This document shows, piece by piece, positions 47,861 to 56,851 of a stretch of DNA of 64,000 nucleotides. The notes under the pieces are model-generated. The model was not told where the DNA came from. It made no database searches and was given only the letters and a program-made list of their open reading frames with translations. A program made the position numbers and the translations under genes. Each line of letters starts with the position of its first letter. Positions within the stretch are counted from its first letter, which is position 1. Source of the DNA: CAVOXO01 sp963700425 (GTDB lineage: Bacteria; Actinomycetota; Acidimicrobiia; Acidimicrobiales; Microtrichaceae); contig CAVOXO010000009.1 in NCBI GenBank assembly GCA_963700425.1, positions 1 through 64,000 of the forward strand. The letters run 5' to 3'.

Positions 47861-49704
47861 GGGGCGTCCTCCTCGGCGTCGGGCCATTCCTCCACGTCGA
47901 CGAAGAGCTCGGCGAGAGCATCGGCGTCGAGTGTCTCGTGCTCGGAGAGCGCATCGGCCATCGAATCCAGAACGTCGCGGTGGCGTCGGAGTATTCCCAT
48001 GGCGACATCGCGGGAGGACTCCAGAAGGGCGGCGATCTCCGAATCGACCACCTCGGCGACGGCGTCCGACACCTCCGAAGCGACCGCCGGCTCGCGCCCG
48101 AGGAACGCGTCGACGTCGCGGGGCGAGAGCCGCTGGGGGCCGATCGCATCGCTCATCCCGAACTCGGTCACCATGGCGCGGGCGAGTCGCGTCGCCTGTT
48201 CGATGTCATCTGCGGCACCCGTCGTGATCTCGTCGAAGATCAGCTCCTCCGCGCAGCGGCCACCCATCAACATCGCGAGTCGCGCCGACAACTGCCGGCG
48301 GGTATGGGTGTGACGGTCCTCGTCGGGCAGCGACAGGGTCCACCCGAGGGCTCGCCCCCGGGACACGATCGACACCTTGTGGATGGGATCGGTGTGCGGC
48401 AGAGCGTGTCCGACCAGGGCGTGGCCGGCCTCGTGATATGCGGTGACCCGTCGTTCATGGTCCCCCATGACCCGGCTCTTGCGCTCCGGCCCCGCGATCA
48501 CGCGGTCGACCGCCTCGTCGACGTCGCCCCGTTCGATGAGCGCCCCGCGGCGACGGCCACACATCAACGCGGCCTCGTTGATGACGTTGGCGAGGTCGGC
48601 CCCCGTGAAGCCCGGGGTCCGCCGCGCCAACAGGCCCAGGTCGACGTCGGACGCCAGGGGCTTGTTCCGGGCGTGGACCTCGAGGATCGCCTGTCGGCCC
48701 ACCTGGTCGGGGGCGTCGACCACGACGTGGCGGTCGAACCGGCCCGGCCTCAACAGGGCCGGATCGAGGATGTCGGGGCGGTTGGTCGCCGCCATGAGGA
48801 TGACGCCGGCATCTGCGTCGAATCCGTCCATCTCCACGAGCATCTGGTTGAGAGTCTGCTCGCGCTCGTCGTGACCGCCTCCCACCCCTCCCCCACGGTG
48901 GCGACCGACCGCATCGATCTCGTCGACGAACACGATCGCGGGCGCCGCCGCCTTCGCCTGTTTGAACAGGTCGCGCACCCGGGCCGCACCGACGCCGACG
49001 AACATCTCGACGAAGTCCGATCCCGAGATCGTGAAGAAGGGGACACCCGCCTCGCCCGCGACGGCGCGGGCCAGGAGCGTCTTTCCCGTGCCGGGGGGAC
49101 CCACCAGGAGCACGCCTCGTGGGATCTTGGCTCCCAGCAGCCGGAACCGGTCGGGGTCCTCGAGGAATTCCTTGATCTCGGTGAGCTCCTCGACCGCCTC
49201 GTCGATCCCCGCCACATCGGCGAACGTGGTCTCGGGGGAGTCCTTCTGGCGACGGGCCTTGGCCTGTGACAGCCCGGCGCGACCGCCGCTCTGGAGCTGG
49301 AGAGCGAACCACACGAACACACCGATGATCAGGAGGGTCGGCAGGTAGTCGTAGAGGACGGTCTCGACGACCGAGGGATCCTCGTTGTCTCCCGTCGTGT
49401 CCACTCCGGCCTCGAGCAGCTGTGCGGTGAGCTCGTCGCTGTACTCCGCGGGGAAGCTCGTCTCGAAGGACCGTCCGTCGTCGAGCTCACCGGTGATGGT
49501 GTTGGAGCGGTTGCCGATGGTCGCCGTGGCGACCTCGCCGTCGGCGACGCTCGCCCTGAACTCCGAGAGCGACATCATCTCGGGATCGTCGCCGGGACGG
49601 ATGACGAAGAACCACAACCCCGCCGCGAGCACGGCGACCAGCCCGACGATGAGACCGCGGGCCCAGACCGGGAGGGCGGCGATGGACGACCTGAGCTTCT
49701 TCAC
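47857..49704 (-). CDS. ftsH: ATP-dependent zinc metalloprotease FtsH
   Basis: 615 residues, membrane-anchored AAA protease. Membrane helices are at about 16-34 and 119-137 with a periplasmic domain between. Walker A GPPGTGKT (202-209), Walker B IVFVDEIDAVG, the second region of homology ATNRPDILDPALLRPGRFDR and the zinc site HEAGH (about 425) are intact. Its place between hpt/tilS and folE matches other actinobacteria. Confidence 0.97.
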   Translation of the reverse strand: MKKLRSSIAALPVWARGLIVGLVAVLAAGLWFFVIRPGDDPEMMSLSEFRASVADGEVATATIGNRSNTITGELDDGRSFETSFPAEYSDELTAQLLEAGVDTTGDNEDPSVVETVLYDYLPTLLIIGVFVWFALQLQSGGRAGLSQAKARRQKDSPETTFADVAGIDEAVEELTEIKEFLEDPDRFRLLGAKIPRGVLLVGPPGTGKTLLARAVAGEAGVPFFTISGSDFVEMFVGVGAARVRDLFKQAKAAAPAIVFVDEIDAVGRHRGGGVGGGHDEREQTLNQMLVEMDGFDADAGVILMAATNRPDILDPALLRPGRFDRHVVVDAPDQVGRQAILEVHARNKPLASDVDLGLLARRTPGFTGADLANVINEAALMCGRRRGALIERGDVDEAVDRVIAGPERKSRVMGDHERRVTAYHEAGHALVGHALPHTDPIHKVSIVSRGRALGWTLSLPDEDRHTHTRRQLSARLAMLMGGRCAEELIFDEITTGAADDIEQATRLARAMVTEFGMSDAIGPQRLSPRDVDAFLGREPAVASEVSDAVAEVVDSEIAALLESSRDVAMGILRRHRDVLDSMADALSEHETLDADALAELFVDVEEWPDAEEDAP

Positions 49705-49740
49705 GACCGGGTCAGGCTACCGACCCCCGCACGCGTCGCC

Positions 49741-50304
49741 TCAGCCGGCCTCGCGGCGATAGCGGGCGACGTGGGGGAGGTTGCGGTACATCTGGCCCGC
49801 ATCGAGCCCGTATCCGACCACGTAGTCGTCGTGTTCGATGCTGAATCCGACGTAGCGCACGCCGGGAACTCCGCCGTCCTCACCGTGTCCGTTGGAGGCC
49901 CTCGCCAACAGCGAGCACACCGCCACGCTCGACGGTGACCTCCCTTCCAGACTCCGGCGCAGGTATTTCAGCGTCAACCCGCTGTCCACGATGTCCTCCA
50001 GCAGGATGACGTCACGCCCCGAGATGTCGGTGTCGAGGTCCTTCACCAGCCTCACCACGCCGGACGTCCGCGTCGAGCTCCCGTAGGACGACACCGCGAT
50101 GAAGTCGATGTCGATGGGCAGGTCGATTCGTCGTGCCAGGTCGGTGGCGAAGACCGCCGCACCGCGCAGCACACACACCAGCAACGGGCGCCGGCCGGCG
50201 TAGTCCGCGGTGATCTCCGCGCCCAGCTCCGCGACGCGTTCTGCGATCTGCGCCTCCGTGATCAGAACCTCGCCCAGGTGCGGGTCGTCCTCAGCGAATC
50301 CCAT
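49741..50304 (-). CDS. hpt: hypoxanthine phosphoribosyltransferase
   Basis: 187 residues. Purine salvage from hypoxanthine/guanine and PRPP. The PRPP-binding loop is VILLEDIVDSGLTL, the early VLRGAAVFATDL holds the cis-peptide region, and VKDLDTDISGRDV precedes it. Overlaps the tilS stop by 14 nt, and precedes ftsH, the classic tilS-hpt-ftsH arrangement. Confidence 0.95.
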   Translation of the reverse strand: MGFAEDDPHLGEVLITEAQIAERVAELGAEITADYAGRRPLLVCVLRGAAVFATDLARRIDLPIDIDFIAVSSYGSSTRTSGVVRLVKDLDTDISGRDVILLEDIVDSGLTLKYLRRSLEGRSPSSVAVCSLLARASNGHGEDGGVPGVRYVGFSIEHDDYVVGYGLDAGQMYRNLPHVARYRREAG

Positions 50305-51244
50305 CGTCGCCGACCATAGCGTGGACCAGCCGGAGGGTTCCCCCCGAGCGGTCGAGCCTCCACCCGCCTCCGCAGTCGGTTGCCCGGGTGACTCCAGAGG
50401 CGACGTCGACCATGCGGTCGAGCGCCGAGGCGTCGGGCCCGTAAGGGGATTCGGTGGTCTCGAGGTACCACCGACGGAGCACCTCCCTCGCCAGTGCGGG
50501 TGGGAGTGCGGCCAGTTTCGCCGCGTCGGTTGGCTCGATTCCGGTGACGGCGACGTCGACGATGCCGCGCTGGTCGCGCAGCAGCGACGCGGCGCGCGCC
50601 ACCAGGGGAACGACGTCTCGTTCCGCGATGTCGTTCATGAGCGGGATGAGTTCTCGTCGGACCCGGTTGCGGCGGAATCGGGGATCCCGATTGGACGGAT
50701 CGTCGACGGGTTCGACACCGACCCGCCGGCACACCTCCTCGGTGTCGGTGCGGCGCAGACCCAGCAGTGGCCGTGTCGCGGGGTCGATCCCCGCGAGGCC
50801 CGCAGGCCCGACTCCCCGCATGAGGAACATGAGGATCGTCTCGGCCTGATCGTCGGCGGTGTGGCCGGTGAGAACGTCGGGCGGCAGAGCCCCATAGCGG
50901 GCATCGCGGGCGCGGGATTCGAGGTTGGGTCCCGGCTCGACCGCGACGCTCAGCGACCGGAACCCCGCTCCGAAGCGGTCGGCGGCGAGGCGCACGACGT
51001 CGGCCTCGACGGCGGATCCGGGGCGTAGTCCGTGGTCGACGTGGATCGCAGTGACCGCCAGCCCCAGGTGACGCGCCAGGATCATCAGGGCCAACGAGTC
51101 CGCGCCGCCACTGACGGCCAGGGACAACGATTCCCCGTCGACGGCGTCGGGGAACGCGCAACGGGCCGCCAGATCTCCGATCGGGTCGGCGCAGTCGACG
51201 ACGACGTCGTCCCCCGAGGGGCCGTCCATCGTCGACCCGTTCAC
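50291..51244 (-). CDS. tilS: tRNA(Ile)-lysidine synthase TilS
   Basis: 317 residues. Modifies C34 of tRNA-Ile(CAU) to lysidine so it reads AUA. The PP-loop SLAVSGGADSLAL, IHVDHGLRPGS, GHTADDQAETILMFLMRG and SNRDPRFRRNRVRRELIP are intact. GTG 51244 is chosen because it overlaps the upstream stop as GTGA; an ATG at 51229 is an alternative. Confidence 0.94.
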   Translation of the reverse strand: MNGSTMDGPSGDDVVVDCADPIGDLAARCAFPDAVDGESLSLAVSGGADSLALMILARHLGLAVTAIHVDHGLRPGSAVEADVVRLAADRFGAGFRSLSVAVEPGPNLESRARDARYGALPPDVLTGHTADDQAETILMFLMRGVGPAGLAGIDPATRPLLGLRRTDTEEVCRRVGVEPVDDPSNRDPRFRRNRVRRELIPLMNDIAERDVVPLVARAASLLRDQRGIVDVAVTGIEPTDAAKLAALPPALAREVLRRWYLETTESPYGPDASALDRMVDVASGVTRATDCGGGWRLDRSGGTLRLVHAMVGDDGIR

Positions 51245-52314
51245 CGCCGGGCCGGGTCGGGAACCGTGGCCCTTTCCACCCACAACTGCGGATCGCGGAT
51301 CTCGGTCTGGGTGGGGAGCCACTCGCGCGACGAGAAGGCCCGTTCGAGAAGGTCGGGGCCACCTGCGGCCTCCACCGCCTCGATGAAGTCCTCCCCCTGG
51401 GAGTACTGGGCGAGTTTGGCATCGAGGCCGATGAGCTTCTGGACGACCTTGGCCGGCCCCGAGCGCGACGACCGTCGCTGGGACAGAACCCGGGAGAACC
51501 GCTCGGCCGAGGGCACGAGATCGCCGCCGGCCCGGTCCATCGTCACGTCGCCGTGTCCTTCGAGCAGGCTCATCAACCCCCCGACCCGCTCCATCGAACT
51601 GCGCTGCTCGGGTGTGGCGAACAGGGCCACGACTCCCCCGTCGTCGAGCGGGTTGCGTCTCTCGGTCACTGCCTGTGCGGCACGTCCGACAGCACCGAAG
51701 AACCGCATGGGGTCCGGGTCGGCGACGGTCAGCATCGTCTGCACCTGTTCGAGGAAGTAGTCCCTGATCCACGGCTTGGCGGTGAACTGGGTGCGGTGGG
51801 TCACCTCGTGCAGAGCGACCCACAGTCGGAACTCCCGGGGCGCGAAGCCGTACTTCTTCTCCAGGTTCAAGATGTTGGGACCCACGAAGTAGACGATGTC
51901 CTGGTCATCGAGTTCATCGTCCTCGAGGACCAACAGGTCGTACTGTCCGAGGACCCGCGAGGACATCCACCCCAGCAGCGATCCGAGCTCGGCGCCCGCG
52001 ACCTTGGCGCCGATCGCGCCGAGCGGGCCGGGCGCCACCCTGGCGTCGAGGCGGTCGGTGAGGGGCCTGAGCATGCGACGGAACGACGCGATGTTGGCTC
52101 GGATCCATTCGCCGCGGTCGACGACCCTTGCCCGGGCCCGTCCCGATTCGGACTCCCACCCCGTATGGGCCTCCACCAGATCCTGAGCGGACTGGGTCAA
52201 CTCGACGAAGTCCTCGCGGACCGATGCATAGTGGTACGAGGACGAGAAGGCGTCGCGGCCCGCGAAACGACGTGCGACCGCCTCGGCCGTCGTCCAGTCG
52301 ATCGCGGAGGCCAT
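51241..52314 (-). CDS. zincin-like metallopeptidase (DUF2342)
   Basis: 357 residues. The zinc motif HEVTH (169-173) lies in ALHEVTHRTQF, and a downstream SLLEGHGDV segment supplies the expected third-ligand region. The family is restricted largely to actinobacteria and is often labelled zinc-dependent metalloprotease or F420-biosynthesis-associated. Its substrate is unknown. It is translationally coupled to tilS. Confidence 0.9.
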   Translation of the reverse strand: MASAIDWTTAEAVARRFAGRDAFSSSYHYASVREDFVELTQSAQDLVEAHTGWESESGRARARVVDRGEWIRANIASFRRMLRPLTDRLDARVAPGPLGAIGAKVAGAELGSLLGWMSSRVLGQYDLLVLEDDELDDQDIVYFVGPNILNLEKKYGFAPREFRLWVALHEVTHRTQFTAKPWIRDYFLEQVQTMLTVADPDPMRFFGAVGRAAQAVTERRNPLDDGGVVALFATPEQRSSMERVGGLMSLLEGHGDVTMDRAGGDLVPSAERFSRVLSQRRSSRSGPAKVVQKLIGLDAKLAQYSQGEDFIEAVEAAGGPDLLERAFSSREWLPTQTEIRDPQLWVERATVPDPARR

Positions 52315-52328
52315 GCCTCAGCCCCGGA

Positions 52329-52481
52329 CTACTGCTGGGGATAGCGGCTGCGCGTCACCTTGGACACGTAGAGGGCAACGATTCCGAGAACCGCGAGGAT
52401 CGTGACCGGGGCCAGCACGGCGGCCAGCCAGAAGTGCCAGACGTGTTCGACCTGCTCTGCGAGAAACATCGCTCTCAGCAT
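52329..52481 (-). CDS. 50-residue single-helix membrane protein
   Basis: A short frame from ATG 52481: MLRAMFLAEQVEHVWHFW, one hydrophobic helix (LAAVLAPVTILAVLGIVALYV), and a basic end KVTRSRYPQQ. It fills the gap between rsrA and the zincin, ends 14 nt before the zincin start, and its hydrophobic pattern is protein-like. No function recognised. Confidence 0.6.
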   Translation of the reverse strand: MLRAMFLAEQVEHVWHFWLAAVLAPVTILAVLGIVALYVSKVTRSRYPQQ

Positions 52482-52529
52482 AGGACCCGTCCTGGGCCGG
52501 CCCAAACCAGGCTGAGGCGATCTGCGCCA

Positions 52530-52775
52530 TCACGAGCCGGGCTCGGCGCGGCGCAGCGCGTCCGACACCTGGGTCCGCAGGCTGTCGGGGACACGGTCCC
52601 TGCACCTGTCGGCGATGACCCGCCGAAGGTCCGCCTCGAAATCGAACGCCTCGAGGCATGGAGAGCATTCTCTGAGGTGGGCCTCGATGGAGTCGCGTGT
52701 CGCATCGTCGAGCTCACGGTCCAGATAGAGGTACAACTCGGAGAGGGCGTCGTTGCAACCGTCTGACATGGTCAA
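52530..52775 (-). CDS. rsrA: zinc-binding anti-sigma factor RsrA
   Basis: About 79-81 residues with the zinc anti-sigma motif HLRECSPC (HxxxCxxC) in a ZAS helix bundle. RsrA holds SigR inactive until thiol oxidation forms a disulfide and releases zinc. Its start overlaps the sigma-factor stop (ATGA). Two ATGs six bases apart are possible. The protein is preceded by the sigR reading frame, as in mycothiol-producing actinobacteria. Confidence 0.93.
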   Translation of the reverse strand: MTMSDGCNDALSELYLYLDRELDDATRDSIEAHLRECSPCLEAFDFEADLRRVIADRCRDRVPDSLRTQVSDALRRAEPGS

Positions 52776-53375
52776 TCTCCCCCGCCGACGGCGGGCTTCA
52801 CGGAAGCTTCGTCATCGGGGAGGAGCCTCCGAGCCGAAGCAAACTCCCACAACGACTTCTGCAGAGCTTTTCTTCCCCGGTGCAGCCTGCTCATGACCGT
52901 CCCTATCGGCACGTCGAGCATTTCCGCAATCTCCTTGTACGAGAATCCTTCGACGTCGGCGAGCAGAACGGGGAGCCGGAAGTTGTCGGGAAGTGAGTCC
53001 ACGGCGTCGCGCACCTCCCCCTCGGCAAAGGACTCGAGCAGCTCGTCCTCGGCGCTTCGTCCGTACTTCGAGGTCTCCACGCCGCCGAGCCGTCGATAGA
53101 GGTAGAGGTCCTCCACGTCGGCCACGTCGGAGCTCTCGGGCCGCCGCTTCTTGGCGCGGTAGGTGTTGATGAACGTGTTGGTGAGGATGCGATACAGCCA
53201 CGCCCGGAGATTCGTTCCTTCCTCGAACCGTCCATAGCCGCGGTAGGCGCGCAGGTAGGTCTCCTGGATGAGGTCCTCGGCGTCGGCGGCGTTGCGGGTC
53301 ATTCTCGAGCGCGGCGGAGTACAGCTGATCCATGTACTCCATCGCCGCGTCCGCGAACGTCGCCTGATCCGCCAT
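52772..53375 (-). CDS. sigR: ECF sigma factor SigR-type (one frame break)
   Basis: About 201 residues. Region 2 (AADAEDLIQETYLRAYRGYGRFEEGTN, LRAWLYRILTNTFINTYR) and region 4 (LPDNFRLPVLLADVEGFSYKEIAEMLDVPIGTVMSRLHRGRK) are those of the SigR/SigH oxidative-stress group. The N-terminus MADQATFADAAMEYMDQLYSAAL is in another frame, with a break near 53303-53310. It pairs with rsrA. I looked for the GGAAT/GTT SigR promoter upstream and did not find a convincing copy. Confidence 0.9.
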
Positions 53376-53436
53376 GAGGCCACAGCGTAGGTGATCCCCT
53401 GTGAGGGACCCGCCCGGCTGTCGGTAGTGTGTCGCC

Positions 53437-54822
53437 GTGTTCGAGCCCTATCTCGTTCCCGCCGAACCCGTCGTGTCGATCGGAGAGGCACACCGCGTCG
53501 GGTGTGGCGAAGGGATCTCCCTGGCATCGGAGAGCGACCCGGGGTCACTTCGAGCTCTCATGGTCGCGTCGGGTGTACGTCGTCGCGATCACGACGGTCT
53601 CGCGGTCGGCGCGTCGTGGAACGATCTCGTTGCGGCGGGCCCGGACGCGGGGCCCCGCTTCGTGGTGGTCAACGCCACCGACGCGGAGCCGGGATCCTTC
53701 GTCGACCGCTTCATCATCCGCCGTCATCCCTTCGGAGTGATCGAGGGACTGGCGGTCGCTGCCGCCGCGATCGGAGCCCGCGAGGCCTTCGTCTGCCTCG
53801 CCGACGACGACCCCACCGGATACGACGTGTTCACCGACGCCCTCGCACAGGCGGACGTTGCGGGGTGGCTCGACCGGTTGAGCATCAAATGCGTACGGAC
53901 CCCTGCGACCTACCTGATGACCGATCCCCGCGCCGTCCTCGAAGCGGTGGAGGGTCGCACTCCCGAGCCGATGAGGGGTTCACCGTCCCTCGACGGGTTG
54001 TTCGCGATCGAGGGTCGTCGGCCCGGGCCGGGCACGCCCGCCCCCGCGGTCGCCAACCCCACCGCCGTGGAAACGCCCGAGACCCTCCTCAACGTCGCGG
54101 CCATCGCCACCCGGGGTGCGGCATGGTTCCGCGATCGGGGAACTGCCGTCTCGCCCGGGAACGTCCTGGTCACGCTGACCGGAGACGTGCGTCGCCACGG
54201 CGTCACCGAGGTCGAGGTGGGCGGCCGGGTGATCGACGTCCTCGAGGAGTTCGGTGGCCCTCCACTCGGAGGAATCAAGGCGGTGCTCAACGGGGTGTCG
54301 TCACCGATCCTCACCCGGAGTCGCCTGGCGGCGCCGTTGTCGTGGGAAGGGCTCGCCGCCGTCGGTGCGTCGATGGGCCGCTGCTCCTTCCGGGTCCTCG
54401 GCGACGACACCGACATGATCGACGTCGCCCACCAGGTCGCCGCCTTCCTCTACGTCGAATCGTGCGGCTGGTGCCCCAGCTGCAAGTTCGGCGGAGGCGA
54501 GGTGAGCGCCCACCTCGCTCGCCTCATGACCGGCCTCGCCGGCGCACGCGACCTGGAGGTGATGGGTTCTCGCCTGTCGTCGTTGGCCGAGTCGAGCCGT
54601 TGCGACCTGCCGTCGCGGTACCGCGACACGGTCGGGTCGATTCTCCGAGCGTTCCCCTCCGAGACCGCTGACGCGCTGGCGGGGCCCTCAGACCATCAGC
54701 CGAGGCCTTTGTGCCGGCTCGACGACATCGTCGAGGGGCGGGCGGCATGGGGCGAGGCCCAGCTGTTCAAGCGCCCCGACGGAGTCATCGACGAGCGACC
54801 GGTTCGCCTCACCCGGTGGTGA
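53437..54822 (+). CDS. NuoF-like iron-sulfur protein with altered FMN/NADH site
   Basis: 461 residues that follow the NuoF (complex I 51-kDa) order: N-terminal flavin domain, SLBB-like segment (NVLVTLTGDVRRHG), and C-terminal helical [4Fe-4S] domain. Cluster ligands ESCGWCPSC (Cys343, 346, 349) and Cys389 are kept. The Gly-rich FMN loop GRGGAGFPTGxKW is replaced by RRDHDGLAVGASW, and the CGEE NADH motif by MTDP. It is thus probably not an NADH dehydrogenase. GTG start; divergent from sigR with about 60 bp between. Confidence 0.85.
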   Translation: MFEPYLVPAEPVVSIGEAHRVGCGEGISLASESDPGSLRALMVASGVRRRDHDGLAVGASWNDLVAAGPDAGPRFVVVNATDAEPGSFVDRFIIRRHPFGVIEGLAVAAAAIGAREAFVCLADDDPTGYDVFTDALAQADVAGWLDRLSIKCVRTPATYLMTDPRAVLEAVEGRTPEPMRGSPSLDGLFAIEGRRPGPGTPAPAVANPTAVETPETLLNVAAIATRGAAWFRDRGTAVSPGNVLVTLTGDVRRHGVTEVEVGGRVIDVLEEFGGPPLGGIKAVLNGVSSPILTRSRLAAPLSWEGLAAVGASMGRCSFRVLGDDTDMIDVAHQVAAFLYVESCGWCPSCKFGGGEVSAHLARLMTGLAGARDLEVMGSRLSSLAESSRCDLPSRYRDTVGSILRAFPSETADALAGPSDHQPRPLCRLDDIVEGRAAWGEAQLFKRPDGVIDERPVRLTRW

Positions 54823-54831
54823 GGCGGTCGC

Positions 54832-54960
54832 TCATCGAACCGATCGAGCGGTGCTGAACGAATACGGCTCTCTGCGGAGTTGCTTTCCGCAGTAGTGACA
54901 CTTGCTGGACCTGCCTGCGCAGAGTCCGGAGCAGTGACGGCACGTCTTTGTGTCGTTCAC
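54832..54960 (-). CDS. 42-residue zinc-ribbon protein
   Basis: From GTG 54960 with GGAGG a few bases upstream: two CxxC-type pairs (TCRHC, KCHYC) about 14 residues apart plus one extra Cys, then a basic tail. This is the pattern of a small zinc ribbon. It is convergent with and 9 nt from the NuoF-like gene. No named family; likely real because of the strong ribosome site and cysteine spacing. Confidence 0.68.
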   Translation of the reverse strand: MNDTKTCRHCSGLCAGRSSKCHYCGKQLRREPYSFSTARSVR

Positions 54961-55101
54961 GGCTGACCTCCTCGATGTCGTCCTGTTCGTGGACGTCGCT
55001 CAGTGAACCGCAACTCTAGGAAGAAGACAACGGGTATTTTGGGAACATCCACAGGCCGATCGGACCACCCGGCCGATCGGCGGTCCTCTACGCTCCCCCG
55101 A

Positions 55102-56145
55102 ATGGCATCGGGCGGGGACACGGTGAGGTTCCACGTCGCCACGCCACAGGTGGCGATGAGCGACCCCACCAGACGCTCCCTGGGCCTCGACCACTGGCCC
55201 GACGGCACCATCGGATTCCGCTCCGATCAACGGAGCTTCACGTGCCTGGCCGCCAACGGCTCGACGGGGGCGCGGCTGCGCGCCCGCGGCGGCGACGGCG
55301 AACTCCGGTGGACTGTCGAGGACCGGCACATCGAGCTGTCGGGACGGGACGGCTCGGCCGACTACTCCGCCGGTGGACCGCTGCTGGTCGCGGGGGACGG
55401 GACCGAGATCGTGGTCTACCACGGCGAGCTTCATCACAATGGCGACCACACCGCCTACTGGGCTTTTCTGGGTCTCGCCGTCGGGGGCCCGGACGGATTC
55501 GCCGATGTGGGTCGCATCATCGAACCGGGCATCGCCGCGCGCGATCCGGTCCTCCGGGGCAACGGCGTCGAGGTGGGCTCGGGAGCGTTCGTCGTGAACG
55601 ACGGCTCGGTTCACGTCTTCTTCAGCGACGTCCGCAGGGGATACGGCATCGTCAGGCTCGGAGTGGCCCGCGCTCCGCTGGCCGAGGTCGTCGATCGTGC
55701 GGGCCGCGGTGAGGCCACCCCGTTCATGAAGCTGTGTGACGGAGACTTCGCCTCACCGGCCCTCGGAGGCGCGGCCGACGACATCCTGACGACGGGGAAT
55801 CACCGACTCACGTGGTTCGACGCGGCATGGTGGGACGACATCGGAGCGTTCGTGCTGGTGTTCACCAAGGTGATCGATCCCCGGGGCCCGGGGCCCAGGA
55901 AGTGGGCTGTCATGTTGACGACGTCGACCGACGCCGTGACATGGACCGAACCGCAGACTCTCATCGACGACTCCGATCGCGAGCTGATCTACGTCTCGGT
56001 TCGCAGCGACCCTCGCACCCGGTCCACTCGGGGTCCTCTCGACCTGTGGTGGCTCAGTTCCGATGAGCCGGATTTCGCGCGCTGGTCCGACGCACGGCTC
56101 ATGCGTTGCGCGGTCACCGCCACCGGGCACCGGCGCCCTCGGTGA
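55102..56145 (+). CDS. beta-propeller protein, GH43/GH32-like fold, unknown substrate
   Basis: About 347 residues. Repeating strands with recurrent acidic and aromatic residues (e.g. VYHGELHHNGDHTAYWAFLGLA, HVFFSDVRRGYGIVRLGVA, WAVMLTTSTDAVTWTEP) resemble a five-bladed glycosidase-type propeller of the GH32/43/68 superfamily. No signal peptide is seen. I cannot identify a catalytic triad with confidence. ATG 55102 is chosen at MASGGDTV; the frame is open upstream. Confidence 0.65.
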   Translation: MASGGDTVRFHVATPQVAMSDPTRRSLGLDHWPDGTIGFRSDQRSFTCLAANGSTGARLRARGGDGELRWTVEDRHIELSGRDGSADYSAGGPLLVAGDGTEIVVYHGELHHNGDHTAYWAFLGLAVGGPDGFADVGRIIEPGIAARDPVLRGNGVEVGSGAFVVNDGSVHVFFSDVRRGYGIVRLGVARAPLAEVVDRAGRGEATPFMKLCDGDFASPALGGAADDILTTGNHRLTWFDAAWWDDIGAFVLVFTKVIDPRGPGPRKWAVMLTTSTDAVTWTEPQTLIDDSDRELIYVSVRSDPRTRSTRGPLDLWWLSSDEPDFARWSDARLMRCAVTATGHRRPR

Positions 56146-56149
56146 CCAG

Positions 56150-56164
56150 GGCGACCTCGTCGCC
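56150..56164. terminator. short hairpin between convergent genes
   Basis: GGCGAC-CTC-GTCGCC, six pairs with a 3-nt loop, lies a few bases after the propeller stop and before the opposing pyrE stop. Perfect but short, no T tract. Confidence 0.38.
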
Positions 56165-56205
56165 GTCGACGGAGCCACCTTCGACATCGGTTCGGCTGAC
56201 GCGAC

Positions 56206-56799
56206 TCACCCCGCCGGCGTCACCCCGACCGGTTCGATCCCGACGTCGCTATAGGTGAACACCGGCAGGTAGGGGACCTCCCGCTCGGCGAAGAACCTGC
56301 CGGCGACGTCTCCCCGGTCGAGCAGGGTCACCGCCGCGACGATCTCGGCGCCGGTCTCGATCACCCGATCATGCGCCTGTCGGATGGAACCACCGGTCGT
56401 GACCACATCGTCCACGAGCAGCACCCGCCGCCCCGGGGCGAGCCGGGCACCTTCGACGAGTTGGTTCGTGCCGCGTCCCTTGGGCTGCTTTCGCACCACG
56501 AACCACTCGATGTCGCCACCCAGGACGGTGGCGATCCCGTGAGCGAACTGATCGGCACCGAGGGTGAGACCGCCGACCGCGTCGAACGCGATCCCCGCGG
56601 AGGCGACCGACTCGGCGATGACTTCACAGGCCAGCCGAAGGTCGGCGCCACGGGAGAGTCCCGCCTTGGCATCGATGAACACCGTCGACATCTCCCCCGA
56701 CGACAGCTGTCGGGGTTCGTCGAAGTGGAGCAGGGCCCGGTCGTGCACGACGGCGAGCAGGCGCGATCGGGGGGTGTCGGCGGCAGGGGCGTCGGTCAT
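56206..56799 (-). CDS. pyrE: orotate phosphoribosyltransferase PyrE
   Basis: About 197 residues. Pyrimidine synthesis from orotate and PRPP. The PRPP loop VLLVDDVVTTGGSI and the flexible-loop lysines in VVRKQPKGRGT are present; FIDAKAGLSRGADL is the family's N-terminal region. Start MTDAPAAD at 56799 (an earlier ATG lies at 56808). No other pyr genes nearby. Confidence 0.9.
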   Translation of the reverse strand: MTDAPAADTPRSRLLAVVHDRALLHFDEPRQLSSGEMSTVFIDAKAGLSRGADLRLACEVIAESVASAGIAFDAVGGLTLGADQFAHGIATVLGGDIEWFVVRKQPKGRGTNQLVEGARLAPGRRVLLVDDVVTTGGSIRQAHDRVIETGAEIVAAVTLLDRGDVAGRFFAEREVPYLPVFTYSDVGIEPVGVTPAG

Positions 56800-56851
56800 C
56801 GGGCCCATTCTCGCGCCGGGGCGGACCGCACCGCCCCTCTAGGGTGCCGAC

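Noticed and set aside
53376..53436. SigR autoregulatory promoter (GGAAT / GTT)
   Set aside because: I found only partial matches with wrong spacing between sigR and the NuoF-like gene.
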